Below, piece by piece: positions 46,487-54,101 of a stretch of 64,000 nt of DNA. The DNA is from Deferribacter autotrophicus. Its GTDB lineage: Bacteria; Chrysiogenota; Deferribacteres; Deferribacterales; Deferribacteraceae. Positions within the stretch are counted from its first letter, which is position 1, and every line of letters begins with the position of its first letter. Made by a program: the position numbers and the translations under genes. The stretch is taken from contig NZ_VFJB01000006.1 of assembly GCF_008362905.1 (NCBI RefSeq), positions 124,001 through 188,000 on the forward strand, read 5' to 3'. The notes beneath the pieces were generated by a model. It was not told the DNA's origin. It was given only the letters and a program-made list of their open reading frames with translations, and did no database searches.

Positions 46487-47372
46487 GAGAGAATTTTTAA
46501 AAACTACAGCTGGCTTAATAGCTGGTGCTTGTGTTTCAGGTGTTGCTACTGCAGAAGCTAATGAAGAAAATTTTGTGAAAGATGATGCCTATGCAATGTT
46601 TTATGATGCTACCGCGTGTGTGGGATGCAAAGCATGTGTTGCAGCTTGCAAAAGAGTTAATGGTATGCCTGCAGAAAAAGCAGATTTTGATCCAGATGGA
46701 AAGTGGGATGCTCCTAAGGATTTAGATAGTAAAACAAGAACAATTATAAAGCTGTATAAAGAAAATGAGAATGTGTGGTCATACATTAAACATCAGTGTA
46801 TGCATTGCGCAAAACCATCCTGTGTTTCAGCATGTCCTGTTGGGGCAATGAGGCAGGATGAAAATGGTGTGGTTTATTACAACGAAGATATTTGTATAGG
46901 GTGCCGTTACTGTCAGGTGGCTTGTCCTTTTAATATTCCTAAGTTTGAATGGGAGAAGGCATTTCCAAAAATTGTCAAGTGTGATATGTGTAAATTTACC
47001 AACCTTAAAGAGAAAGGCGAGCCTGCTTGTACAGAAGTTTGTCCAGCAAAAGCGGTTGTTTTTGGTAAGAGAAAGGATCTTCTAAAGGAAGCAAAAAGAC
47101 GTTTAAAGGAAAATCCTGATAAATATGTTAATCACATTTATGGAGAATTTGAAGCTGGTGGAACAAATGTAATATATTTGGCTTCTGTGCCTTTTGAAAA
47201 GTTAGGTTTTCCAAAATTAGATAGTAAATCACCAGCAGCTTTTACCGAAAAGATTCAACATACAGTGTATAAGGGGTTTATTGCTCCGGTTGCTTTGTAT
47301 GCAACGCTTTGTTTAATTGCACTCAGGAATAGAAAGAAAAATGAACAGTCTGATGAGAGGGAGGATAAGTAA
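46470..47372 (+). CDS. hybA: Hydrogenase 4Fe-4S ferredoxin subunit (HybA-like)
   Basis: Periplasmic FeS subunit linking the hydrogenase core to the membrane subunit. Tat signal RREFLKTTAG near residue 5. Four cluster-binding groups: CVGCKACVAAC, CMHCAKPSCVSAC, CIGCRYCQVAC and CDMC ... CTEVC. A C-terminal helix (about 273-291) probably anchors it. GTG 46470 is chosen from AAAGGAGG and the twin-Arg position; the longer frame upstream lies in hybO. 300 aa; overlaps hybO by 17 nt. Confidence 0.93.
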   Translation: MKKKTRREFLKTTAGLIAGACVSGVATAEANEENFVKDDAYAMFYDATACVGCKACVAACKRVNGMPAEKADFDPDGKWDAPKDLDSKTRTIIKLYKENENVWSYIKHQCMHCAKPSCVSACPVGAMRQDENGVVYYNEDICIGCRYCQVACPFNIPKFEWEKAFPKIVKCDMCKFTNLKEKGEPACTEVCPAKAVVFGKRKDLLKEAKRRLKENPDKYVNHIYGEFEAGGTNVIYLASVPFEKLGFPKLDSKSPAAFTEKIQHTVYKGFIAPVALYATLCLIALRNRKKNEQSDEREDK

Positions 47373-48616
47373 TGGCCCATGAAAATGAATATACAGTGTT
47401 GAAAAGAAAGATAGTAACAAAGCCATTTTTGTTCTTGCTGGCCATTGTTATCATTGGTTTTATGTTTATTGGTGTTCGCTATGTAAAAGGTATTGGAGCT
47501 GTGACTAATTTAAGTGATGGGTATCCATGGGGGATATGGATAGCTTATGATGTGGCTACAGGTACTGCGCTGGCTTGTGGTGGATATGCTATGGCAATAT
47601 TGATTTATATAATGAATAGATGGAAGTATCATCCTTTGATCAGGTCTGCCATTCTAACAAGTTTGTTTGGATATGGGCTGGCAGGTTTATCAGTGGTTAT
47701 TGACCTTGGAAGGTATTGGAATGTTTACAACTTTTTCATTCCTTCAAGATGGCAATTTAATTCAGTGATGTTTGAGGTGGCTCTTTGTGTAATGACATAT
47801 ACATTAGTGTTGTTTGTTGAGTTTTTACCTGCAATTTTAGAAAGATTAAAAAATCAGGATAACTTTTTAGCAAAATATGCTAAGTGGTTATATCCAAAGT
47901 TGAATAGTGTTCTTATCTTTTTCATTGCTCTAGGTATCACGCTTCCCTCAATGCACCAGTCATCTTTAGGCTCAATGATGACAATAGCTACGCATAAACT
48001 GCATCCACTTTGGCATACTGGATTTCTTCCGCTGCTTTTCCTTATTAACTGCGTGTACATAGGTTTTGCTATTGTTATATTTGAGTCGATTGTATCCTCA
48101 TTTGCATTCAATAGGCCTTATGAGGTAAAAGAATTATCTGGACTTGCTGGTATAATACCTTGGTTAACAGCAATCTGGATTTCCATAAGAATTGGAGATT
48201 TGTACTATAGAGGGCAGTTATCAGCTGTTTTTAAAGGTGATTTTTATTCAATAATGTTTTTGATTGAGTTTATGTTGATAGTAGTTGGTTCTATAATGTT
48301 ATTAAATGATAAAATTAGGAAATCCCCCAGATGGTTATTTGTAACTGCATGTTTGATACTGTTTGGGGGAGGGTTATATAGAATGAATGTTTATATTGTA
48401 GGCTTTAACCCTGGGCCTGGCTGGAGATATTTCCCATCACTACCTGAGTTTATGATAACTCTGGGAATAGTTGCGTTGGAAATTTTACTATATTTGATTT
48501 TTGTAAAACTGTTTCCTGTTTTACCATCTGGTCACAATCCAGATGAAATTTTAACTGAAGAAACTGTTGAAAAAAGTAAAGCAATATCAAGGAGGTTTGG
48601 ATGGCAAAGAAGATAA
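47372..48616 (+). CDS. hybB: Hydrogenase membrane subunit (HybB, NrfD family)
   Basis: Integral membrane subunit with about ten TM helices, expected to pass electrons to the quinone pool without haem. Characteristic NrfD/HybB parts: DGYPWGIWIAYDVATGTALACGG (two blocks near residue 50), PSRWQFNSVMFEVALC, PSMHQSSLGSM and PGWRYFPSLPEF. 414 aa is typical. The ATG shares one base with the hybA stop; the end overlaps hybC by 16 nt. Confidence 0.94.
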   Translation: MAHENEYTVLKRKIVTKPFLFLLAIVIIGFMFIGVRYVKGIGAVTNLSDGYPWGIWIAYDVATGTALACGGYAMAILIYIMNRWKYHPLIRSAILTSLFGYGLAGLSVVIDLGRYWNVYNFFIPSRWQFNSVMFEVALCVMTYTLVLFVEFLPAILERLKNQDNFLAKYAKWLYPKLNSVLIFFIALGITLPSMHQSSLGSMMTIATHKLHPLWHTGFLPLLFLINCVYIGFAIVIFESIVSSFAFNRPYEVKELSGLAGIIPWLTAIWISIRIGDLYYRGQLSAVFKGDFYSIMFLIEFMLIVVGSIMLLNDKIRKSPRWLFVTACLILFGGGLYRMNVYIVGFNPGPGWRYFPSLPEFMITLGIVALEILLYLIFVKLFPVLPSGHNPDEILTEETVEKSKAISRRFGWQRR

Positions 48617-50283
48617 CTATAGACCCAATTACAAGAATTGAAGGTCATTTAAGAATTGATGTTGAAGTGAATAATGGCAGAGTAAGTAATGCTTGGGCAT
48701 CTGCACAGATGTGGAGGGGGATAGAGGTAATATTAAGGGGTAAGGATCCGAAAGATGCTTGGGCATTTGCTCAGAGATTTTGTGGTGTGTGTACTACAGT
48801 TCATGCGATTGCTTCTATCAGGTCGGTAGAAAATGCTTTGAATGTTGAGGTACCTTTAAATGCTCAGTATATCAGAAACCTCATAATTGCTCAGCATTCA
48901 GTTCAGGATCACATAGTTCATTTTTACCATTTATCAGCTCTTGACTGGGTTGATATAGTATCTGCTTTAAAGGCAGATCCTAAAAAAGCTGCATCTATAG
49001 CTCAAAGTTTTTCAGACTGGCCAGGCAACAGTGTAAAAGAATTTGAAGCTGTCAGAGATAAATTAAAAGGTTTCGTAAATAGTGGCAGACTTGGTATCTT
49101 TGCTTCAGGTTACTGGGGACATCCAGCTATGAGATTGTCTCCTGAACTCAATCTTATACTTGTTACTCATTATTTAAAGGCTTTGGATTATCAGAGAAAA
49201 GCTGCGCAGGCAGTTGCTATTCTTGGTGGTAAGAATCCTCATATACAAAACTTGTGTGTTGGTGGAGTTGCGACAGCGGTTAATGTGGATAATCTGGCTA
49301 CTATCAATATGGAGAGGTTGAGTTATTTAAAAGAATTAATGAAAGAAACAGCCGAGTTTGTTGAGAAAGTTTATTTTCCTGATTTGGTGATATTGGCAAA
49401 TTATTACAAAGACTGGTTTGGTTATGGAAAAGGGGTTGATAATTATTTGGCTGTACCTGAGTTTCCTCTTGATACGAAAAATGAGAAGTTTGAGCTTGCT
49501 GGTGGAGTGTTTTTCAATGGAAATATAAAGCCTTACAAAATGCTTAAAAATCATAGTGAACAATATTTGATAAACTCCATAACAGAGTCAATTGCACATT
49601 CATGGTATGAAGGTAAAGATGGACTTCATCCTTGGGAAGGTGAAACAAAACCATATTACACAGATTTTCAAGCTGATGGAAAGTATTCATGGTCAAAGGC
49701 TCCTCGCTTTGATGGGAGACCTATGCAGGTAGGACCAGTGGCTCAGCTGTTTGCCATTCATGCTTCTGATAATACTGAGGCAAAACGTTTTATTGATGAA
49801 AGTTTAAAGAGAATTGGTGTGGAAATTTATGATTTGCAGTCAACTATGGGAAGACTTGTTGCCAGAGGAATAAGAGCAAGGATAATGGCACATCTCTCAT
49901 TAAAATTTTTAGATATGTTGGTAGAAAACATTGCAAAAGGAGATACTGAGTATGCTAACCATACTGACATTCCTGAGGGCGAGTTTAAAGGTGTAGGTTT
50001 TCACGAAGCACCTCGTGGAACACTTTCTCACTGGATTGTTATCAAGGATAAGAAAATCAAGAATTATCAGGCTGTTGTTCCTTCCACATGGAATGCTTCT
50101 CCTCGTGATGAAAAAGGAGCGATGGGACCATATGAAGCATCTCTTGTAGGTAATCCTGTACTTGAGCCTGAAAAACCTTTAGAAGTATTAAGGACTGTAC
50201 ATTCATTTGATCCTTGCATTGCATGTGCGGTGCATACTATAGATCCAGAAGGTAATGAAATTGTTAGAGTAAAAGTTCTTTAG
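48601..50283 (+). CDS. hybC: [NiFe] hydrogenase large subunit (Hyb type)
   Basis: Catalytic subunit holding the NiFe(CN)2CO site. N-terminal motif RIEGHLRIDVEV and L1 Cys pair RFCGVCTTVHA near residue 60; C-terminal Cys pair DPCIACAVH, after which a 15-residue tail should be removed by the HybD protease. 560 aa. AAGGAGG lies before the ATG, inside hybB. The gene group fits the membrane-bound H2-uptake class (group 1c, Hyb); a reverse H2-producing role is possible. hypA-F maturation genes are not in this window. Confidence 0.96.
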   Translation: MAKKITIDPITRIEGHLRIDVEVNNGRVSNAWASAQMWRGIEVILRGKDPKDAWAFAQRFCGVCTTVHAIASIRSVENALNVEVPLNAQYIRNLIIAQHSVQDHIVHFYHLSALDWVDIVSALKADPKKAASIAQSFSDWPGNSVKEFEAVRDKLKGFVNSGRLGIFASGYWGHPAMRLSPELNLILVTHYLKALDYQRKAAQAVAILGGKNPHIQNLCVGGVATAVNVDNLATINMERLSYLKELMKETAEFVEKVYFPDLVILANYYKDWFGYGKGVDNYLAVPEFPLDTKNEKFELAGGVFFNGNIKPYKMLKNHSEQYLINSITESIAHSWYEGKDGLHPWEGETKPYYTDFQADGKYSWSKAPRFDGRPMQVGPVAQLFAIHASDNTEAKRFIDESLKRIGVEIYDLQSTMGRLVARGIRARIMAHLSLKFLDMLVENIAKGDTEYANHTDIPEGEFKGVGFHEAPRGTLSHWIVIKDKKIKNYQAVVPSTWNASPRDEKGAMGPYEASLVGNPVLEPEKPLEVLRTVHSFDPCIACAVHTIDPEGNEIVRVKVL

Positions 50284-50300
50284 AGGGGAATTTTCCCCTC
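50283..50300 (+). terminator. Intra-operon hairpin between hybC and hybD
   Basis: GAGGGGAA TT TTCCCCTC directly behind the hybC stop, followed by TTTATAC. It may terminate part of the transcripts, stabilise the hybOABC mRNA end, or lower hybD expression. Confidence 0.6.
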
Positions 50301-50325
50301 TTTATACATATAAAGGAGGTCTTTG

Positions 50326-50790
50326 TTGGACAATATTGTTATTTTTGGTGCAGGAAATGTTTTATTATCAGATGAAGGGTTTGGCGTTCATTTTGTAAGG
50401 TATTTGGAGAATAATTATACTTTTCCTGATAATGTTAAACTTTTTGATGCAGGCACTCTTGGAATAATGGCAATGCATGTTATTGAAGAAGCTGATTATC
50501 TTTTTATAGTGGATGTTGTTGATGTTGATGGAAAGCCGGGAGAAATAAGGATATATGACAAAGATGATATCATTCTTGATAGGATTCCCACAAAAATGTC
50601 TCCACATCAGATTGGATTACAGGAGGTATTACTTTTAAGTGAAATGAGGGAAAGATTACCGAAAGTTGTAAAACTATTTGGTGTGATTCCTGAGAATATA
50701 GAAGCTGGTACAACTTTATCAAATAGTTTAGAAGAAAAGTTGCCTATACTGGCAGAATTACTGGTGAAAGAAATAGAAAATATAACTTAA
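50326..50790 (+). CDS. hybD: Hydrogenase maturation endopeptidase (HybD family)
   Basis: Nickel-checking protease that trims the C-terminus of the large subunit. Ni-probing ligands are visible: Glu in LSDEGFGVH, Asp in VVDVDGKPG, and His in SPHQIGLQE. GNVLLSDEG is the family N-terminal motif. The start is TTG 50326, six bases from AAGGAGG; an adjacent TTG at 50323 is the alternative. 154 aa. It directly follows hybC, matching its substrate. Confidence 0.93.
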   Translation: MDNIVIFGAGNVLLSDEGFGVHFVRYLENNYTFPDNVKLFDAGTLGIMAMHVIEEADYLFIVDVVDVDGKPGEIRIYDKDDIILDRIPTKMSPHQIGLQEVLLLSEMRERLPKVVKLFGVIPENIEAGTTLSNSLEEKLPILAELLVKEIENIT

Positions 50791-50938
50791 TAATAAACAA
50801 AATATTTATTGTTTTTTCTTGGTAAAAGGCTTAGTTTTTTGTCGATTTCTTCCGAGACTTCAGCAGTTAATTTGTATGAGTTTTCTTCAACCTCGTTTGA
50901 TCCGCTTATTATTCTAATAGAGAGTATCTGTAGAATTT
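50787..50938 (-). pseudogene. 3' remnant of an unidentified gene
   Basis: On the - strand about 50 open codons end in a TAA (50789-50787): ILQILSIRIISGSNEVEE, NSYKLTAEVSEEIDKKL and a basic tail. The composition is coding-like, and IRIISGSNEVEE faintly recalls the end of nucleoside phosphorylases or nucleosidases, which is only an impression. Upstream the frame runs into a poly-T tract and the hairpin at 50970, with no start. It looks like the tail of a gene destroyed by an insertion or deletion. Confidence 0.4.
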
Positions 50939-50969
50939 TAAAAAAAATTATAAATTTACATCTTATTAT

Positions 50970-51007
50970 TTAGTTCATCCTGAAAAATCTTTTTCAGGAT
51001 GAACTAA
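50970..51007. repeat. Perfect 18-bp hairpin
   Basis: TTAGTTCATCCTGAAAAA and its exact complement are separated by two bases. The hairpin lies between the gene remnant and the AAA/DUF4143 gene. It has no T tract directly behind it, so it is more likely an intergenic palindromic repeat or mobile-element end than a terminator. Confidence 0.6.
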
Positions 51008-51118
51008 GAAGTTTCGCAGATTGTAAAATAAATCTATGAGGGAGTTGTGCTACATATTGGTAGGTATTAGAATTTTAACTTCAATTTTGAGTGTTTGAGA
51101 GAAAAGCTATCTTTAATG

Positions 51119-51160
51119 GTGAAAATTGTAAGTTGAATTGACAATTTTCACTAAAATTGT
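51119..51160. promoter_or_regulatory. Operator-like repeats over the DUF4143 gene promoter
   Basis: GTGAAAATTGT (51119-51129) and ACAATTTTCAC (51141-51151) form a perfect 11-bp inverted repeat with an 11-nt spacer; AAAATTGT recurs at 51153-51160, making a second inverted pair with a 4-nt spacer. The repeats cover the -35 box and the spacer, as expected for a repressor site. Confidence 0.6.
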
Positions 51161-51166
51161 TATCAT
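51138..51166 (+). promoter_or_regulatory. Predicted leaderless promoter of the DUF4143 gene
   Basis: Consensus TTGACA (51138-51143) and TATCAT (51161-51166), 17 nt apart. The ATG at 51173 is seven bases after the -10 box and has no Shine-Dalgarno, so transcription likely begins at the start codon. Confidence 0.6.
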
Positions 51167-51172
51167 TCTTGT

Positions 51173-52318
51173 ATGATAAGAAGAAAAGTTAGTGATAGAG
51201 TTTTAGAATTGTCAAAACTGTTTCCTGTGATAACAATTACAGGTCCGAGACAATCGGGTAAAACTACTCTCTGTAAGATGCTTTTTCCGGATAAACGATA
51301 TGTTTCTTTGGAAGATTTGGACGAAAGAAAATTTGCTGAAGAAGATCCAAAAGGATTTTTAAATAGATTTCCTGATGGTGCTGTAATAGATGAAATTCAG
51401 TATGTCCCTGGTCTTTTTTCATATATTCAGACCATTGTTGATGAGAAAAATATCTCAGGGATGTATATTTTGACAGGAAGTCAGCAGTTTGAGATGCTGG
51501 AGCATATAAGTCAATCTCTTGCAGGCAGAGTTGCAATTGTAAAACTTTTACCATTTTCCTTGGACGAGGCTTATTCTAATCTGGATAATAAAGAATTAGA
51601 TGAAGTATTGTTTACGGGTTTCTTCCCGAGAATTTTTGATAAGAAAATTAATCCCACAGACATGGCTTCTTTTTATGTATCAACTTATTTAGAACGTGAT
51701 GTGAGAAAACTTGTAAATGTAAAAGATTTATTAAAGTTTGAAATGTTTTTAAAGCTTATTGCCGCAAGAAGCGGTCAATTGTTGAATTTAAGCAGTATTG
51801 CAGAGGCATGTGGAGTTAGTCATAATACAATTAAATCATGGGTTAGTGTGTTAGAAGCTAGTTATATAATAAAAATATCATATCCTTTTTTTCGAAACAT
51901 TAAAAAAAGACTGGTGAAAACTCCCAAGGTTTATTTTTTGGATACCGGTTTGCTGTGCTATTTATTGGGGATTAGAAGAGTAGAACATCTCGAAATTCAT
52001 CCTCTTAAAGGAGCAATTTTCGAAAGTTTTGTGGTTGCAGAGTTGCTTAAAAATAGATTTAATAAAGTAGAGCAGGATAATCTTTTCTTCTACAGGGATC
52101 ATAAAGGTATTGAAATTGATGTTGTTATTGACAATGGAATTGAGCTGGATTTGATGGAAATAAAACTTTCTCAAACTTTTTCGGAAAGCTTTTTCAAAAA
52201 TTTTTCTAAATTTCCAAGCTATGATTATTTGACAAAAGATATTATAGTATATGGTGGTGAGACTTTTAAATACAAAAATTATTTATTATATTCATGGAAA
52301 GATATTAGTCAGTTGTGA
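51173..52318 (+). CDS. AAA family ATPase with DUF4143 C-terminal domain
   Basis: Stand-alone ATPase (381 aa). N-terminal AAA_14 domain: Walker A GPRQSGKTT near residue 23, Walker B AVIDEIQYVPG near residue 73, sensor LTGSQQF near residue 102. The C-terminal DUF4143 domain ends with GIEIDVVIDNGIELDLMEIK, whose D...E-x-K spacing resembles a PD-(D/E)xK nuclease core (inference). These genes are frequent, variable in number and often horizontally acquired; their function is unknown, with toxin or defence roles suggested. The gene is isolated between two decayed or structured stretches, consistent with an insertion. Confidence 0.9.
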   Translation: MIRRKVSDRVLELSKLFPVITITGPRQSGKTTLCKMLFPDKRYVSLEDLDERKFAEEDPKGFLNRFPDGAVIDEIQYVPGLFSYIQTIVDEKNISGMYILTGSQQFEMLEHISQSLAGRVAIVKLLPFSLDEAYSNLDNKELDEVLFTGFFPRIFDKKINPTDMASFYVSTYLERDVRKLVNVKDLLKFEMFLKLIAARSGQLLNLSSIAEACGVSHNTIKSWVSVLEASYIIKISYPFFRNIKKRLVKTPKVYFLDTGLLCYLLGIRRVEHLEIHPLKGAIFESFVVAELLKNRFNKVEQDNLFFYRDHKGIEIDVVIDNGIELDLMEIKLSQTFSESFFKNFSKFPSYDYLTKDIIVYGGETFKYKNYLLYSWKDISQL

Positions 52319-52522
52319 TATAAAATAAGAAGCTAAATTATCTACGAATCCCATAAAAAATTTTGAAAGTTCTTTCAAAAAATATCGAAAAATTGGAGTA
52401 TTTTTCGACAAAAGAGCTTCTTTTTACATAATGCAACTAGATAATATTGCTTGTGCAATATCAATAACTATTTGAGAACATTGCTGTGCGATATCCTCAA
52501 GTTATCTATTGGGAATAGATTT
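52319..52522. repeat. Cluster of five stem-loops after the DUF4143 gene
   Basis: An outer 8-bp pair AAGAAGCT (52327-52334) / AGCTTCTT (52415-52422) encloses two hairpins: TTTTGAAAG/CTTTCAAAA (52361-52380, 2-nt loop) and TCGAAAAAT/ATTTTTCGA (52385-52408, 6-nt loop). Further hairpins follow: ATATTGC/GCAATAT (52444-52461) and ATCTATT/AATAGAT (52504-52520). The - strand is also open over about 40 codons across the enclosed part. It could be a structured RNA, a degenerate MITE, or terminators of the flanking convergent genes. Confidence 0.5.
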
Positions 52523-52562
52523 TAAAAGTAAAAAAATTAAGAATTATGGTTTTGAAAAGAAA

Positions 52563-52587
52563 AAGAAGGAGGATTTACCTCCTTCTT
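52563..52587 (-). terminator. Terminator of the Mo-oxidoreductase operon
   Basis: A 10-bp stem AAGAAGGAGG / CCTCCTTCTT with the loop ATTTA; on the - strand it is followed by TTTTCTTTTC. It overlaps the stop codon of the cytochrome b gene. Confidence 0.85.
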
Positions 52588-53290
52588 ATGAATTTGTAAG
52601 CTTTTTATACCAGCGAGAATGTTTTTCTTTTATATGTTCTAAATCAACTTCACCTGTACGGAATATTGCTTTAAGACCGCATCTATTTATTGGATGGGTT
52701 CCTATATATATATGAATTATTAAAAAGAAAGTGATTAATACGAAGAAGATAGCATGTATTCCTCGTGCCCACTGCCACAGATTTTCGCTATAGGAATCTC
52801 TAAAAGCGAGTATCCATCCGGAAATTGTCATCATAATCATTGCAATAATTATAAACCATGCAAAAAGTTTTTGCCCCATGTTATATTTGCCAATTTCAGG
52901 ATGCTCAAACTTTATATAAGTTTTATAAAGATCGTTTATACCACCAAAAATAGCTTTTATACCCCATTTTTCTGGCCAGATTTGCCATGATTTGATATCC
53001 TTTAACATTACAATTACAAATGGAATTGAAGCAAGGATGAAAAATAATGCTGTAACCCTGTGAAAAATTCTTGCTACCTGAATACCTACACTCAAAATTT
53101 CTGCAGATGTATTTATCTCACCAAGCCAGCTTACTGGGATACCAAAAATATATGCGAGAAATTTAAATTTGTCGGATAGAATAGGTAAACCTGTAATTAT
53201 GAAGAAGAACATAAAATGTATTATATGTTTATGATACCAAATAATAATTTGGTTAAATACTTCTATTTTTGTATCAGCTTTTTTTAACAT
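52586..53290 (-). CDS. Cytochrome b subunit of Mo-oxidoreductase (FdnI/PhsC type)
   Basis: Inner-membrane dihaem cytochrome b561-like subunit linking the enzyme to quinone. About four TM helices. Candidate haem His are in IIWYHKHIIHFM (N-terminal), FHRVTALFF, and ARGIHAIFFVL with IIHIYIGTHP near the C-terminus. 234 aa. It is the last gene of the operon, one base after the FeS subunit. A b561-type anchor rather than an NrfD-type one points to the thiosulfate reductase (Phs) or formate dehydrogenase architecture. Confidence 0.9.
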   Translation of the reverse strand: MLKKADTKIEVFNQIIIWYHKHIIHFMFFFIITGLPILSDKFKFLAYIFGIPVSWLGEINTSAEILSVGIQVARIFHRVTALFFILASIPFVIVMLKDIKSWQIWPEKWGIKAIFGGINDLYKTYIKFEHPEIGKYNMGQKLFAWFIIIAMIMMTISGWILAFRDSYSENLWQWARGIHAIFFVLITFFLIIHIYIGTHPINRCGLKAIFRTGEVDLEHIKEKHSRWYKKLTNS

Positions 53291-53291
53291 T

Positions 53292-54101
53292 TTACTCCTC
53301 CTCTTTTGAAGATTGCTCTACAACTTTTTTCCTATTAGCAAGCCAGTAAAGGAAATGGCCTGCTGTAGCAGCAATAGCAGCACCAATTAATACAGGAGCA
53401 CTTTTTTTGGCAATATTTCTTAATGCAACACCATTTTTGTATGGGGTTTCTGGTAATTTGTATGCTTCAAGCTCTTTTTTAGGAACAATAGTAACCCATC
53501 CTAGACTTCCCACATAATTATTTATTTCCTCCAGCCCATAAGCCACAAAAGGCTCATTATAGGTAGATTCGTACTTTTCAATCCTTTTTAAAACTTCTTT
53601 TCTTACCTCTTCAAAAGTTCCTGAAAACATAGCACCTGTTGGGCAGGCTTCAACACAAGCCTGTTTTAACCCATTTTCTACACGGTCGTAGCAGAATATA
53701 CATTTGAAAGTTTTATTTCTTTTAATATCATATTTGGGAACATTAAAGGGGCATGCATCCATACAGGATCTACATCCTACGCAGATTTCATCATGTATTA
53801 CTACAGCACCATTTTTTCGTTTTTCAATAGCATTAGCTGGGCATATTTGCATACATGGTGCATTTTCACAATGGTTGCAGTGATTAAATTTAGTTATTTT
53901 TTGAGTTTTTGGGTATTTTCCATATTCGTGTATTTCTGGAGTAAGATAGTAGTAGCTTTCATTTGTTTCGTTTACAGCAAGTTCATATCTTTTGTTTTTA
54001 TCTCTAAATTGTCTGGCTCTATTTTCCACTGCACAATTTATCATGCATGCATAACACCTAATGCAGGATATGGAGTCGTAACAAATTAAATTTTTGCTCA
54101 T
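53292..54101 (-). CDS. 4Fe-4S ferredoxin subunit of Mo-oxidoreductase (PhsB/FdnH type)
   Basis: Electron-transfer subunit with four cluster motifs: CIRCYACMINC, CNHCENAPCMQIC, CVGCRSCMDAC and CIFC ... CVEAC. A C-terminal hydrophobic helix (about 232-252) anchors it, as in FdnH. No Tat signal, so it should travel with the catalytic subunit. 269 aa. Its ATG overlaps the catalytic subunit's stop by 4 nt. Confidence 0.93.
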   Translation of the reverse strand: MSKNLICYDSISCIRCYACMINCAVENRARQFRDKNKRYELAVNETNESYYYLTPEIHEYGKYPKTQKITKFNHCNHCENAPCMQICPANAIEKRKNGAVVIHDEICVGCRSCMDACPFNVPKYDIKRNKTFKCIFCYDRVENGLKQACVEACPTGAMFSGTFEEVRKEVLKRIEKYESTYNEPFVAYGLEEINNYVGSLGWVTIVPKKELEAYKLPETPYKNGVALRNIAKKSAPVLIGAAIAATAGHFLYWLANRKKVVEQSSKEEE

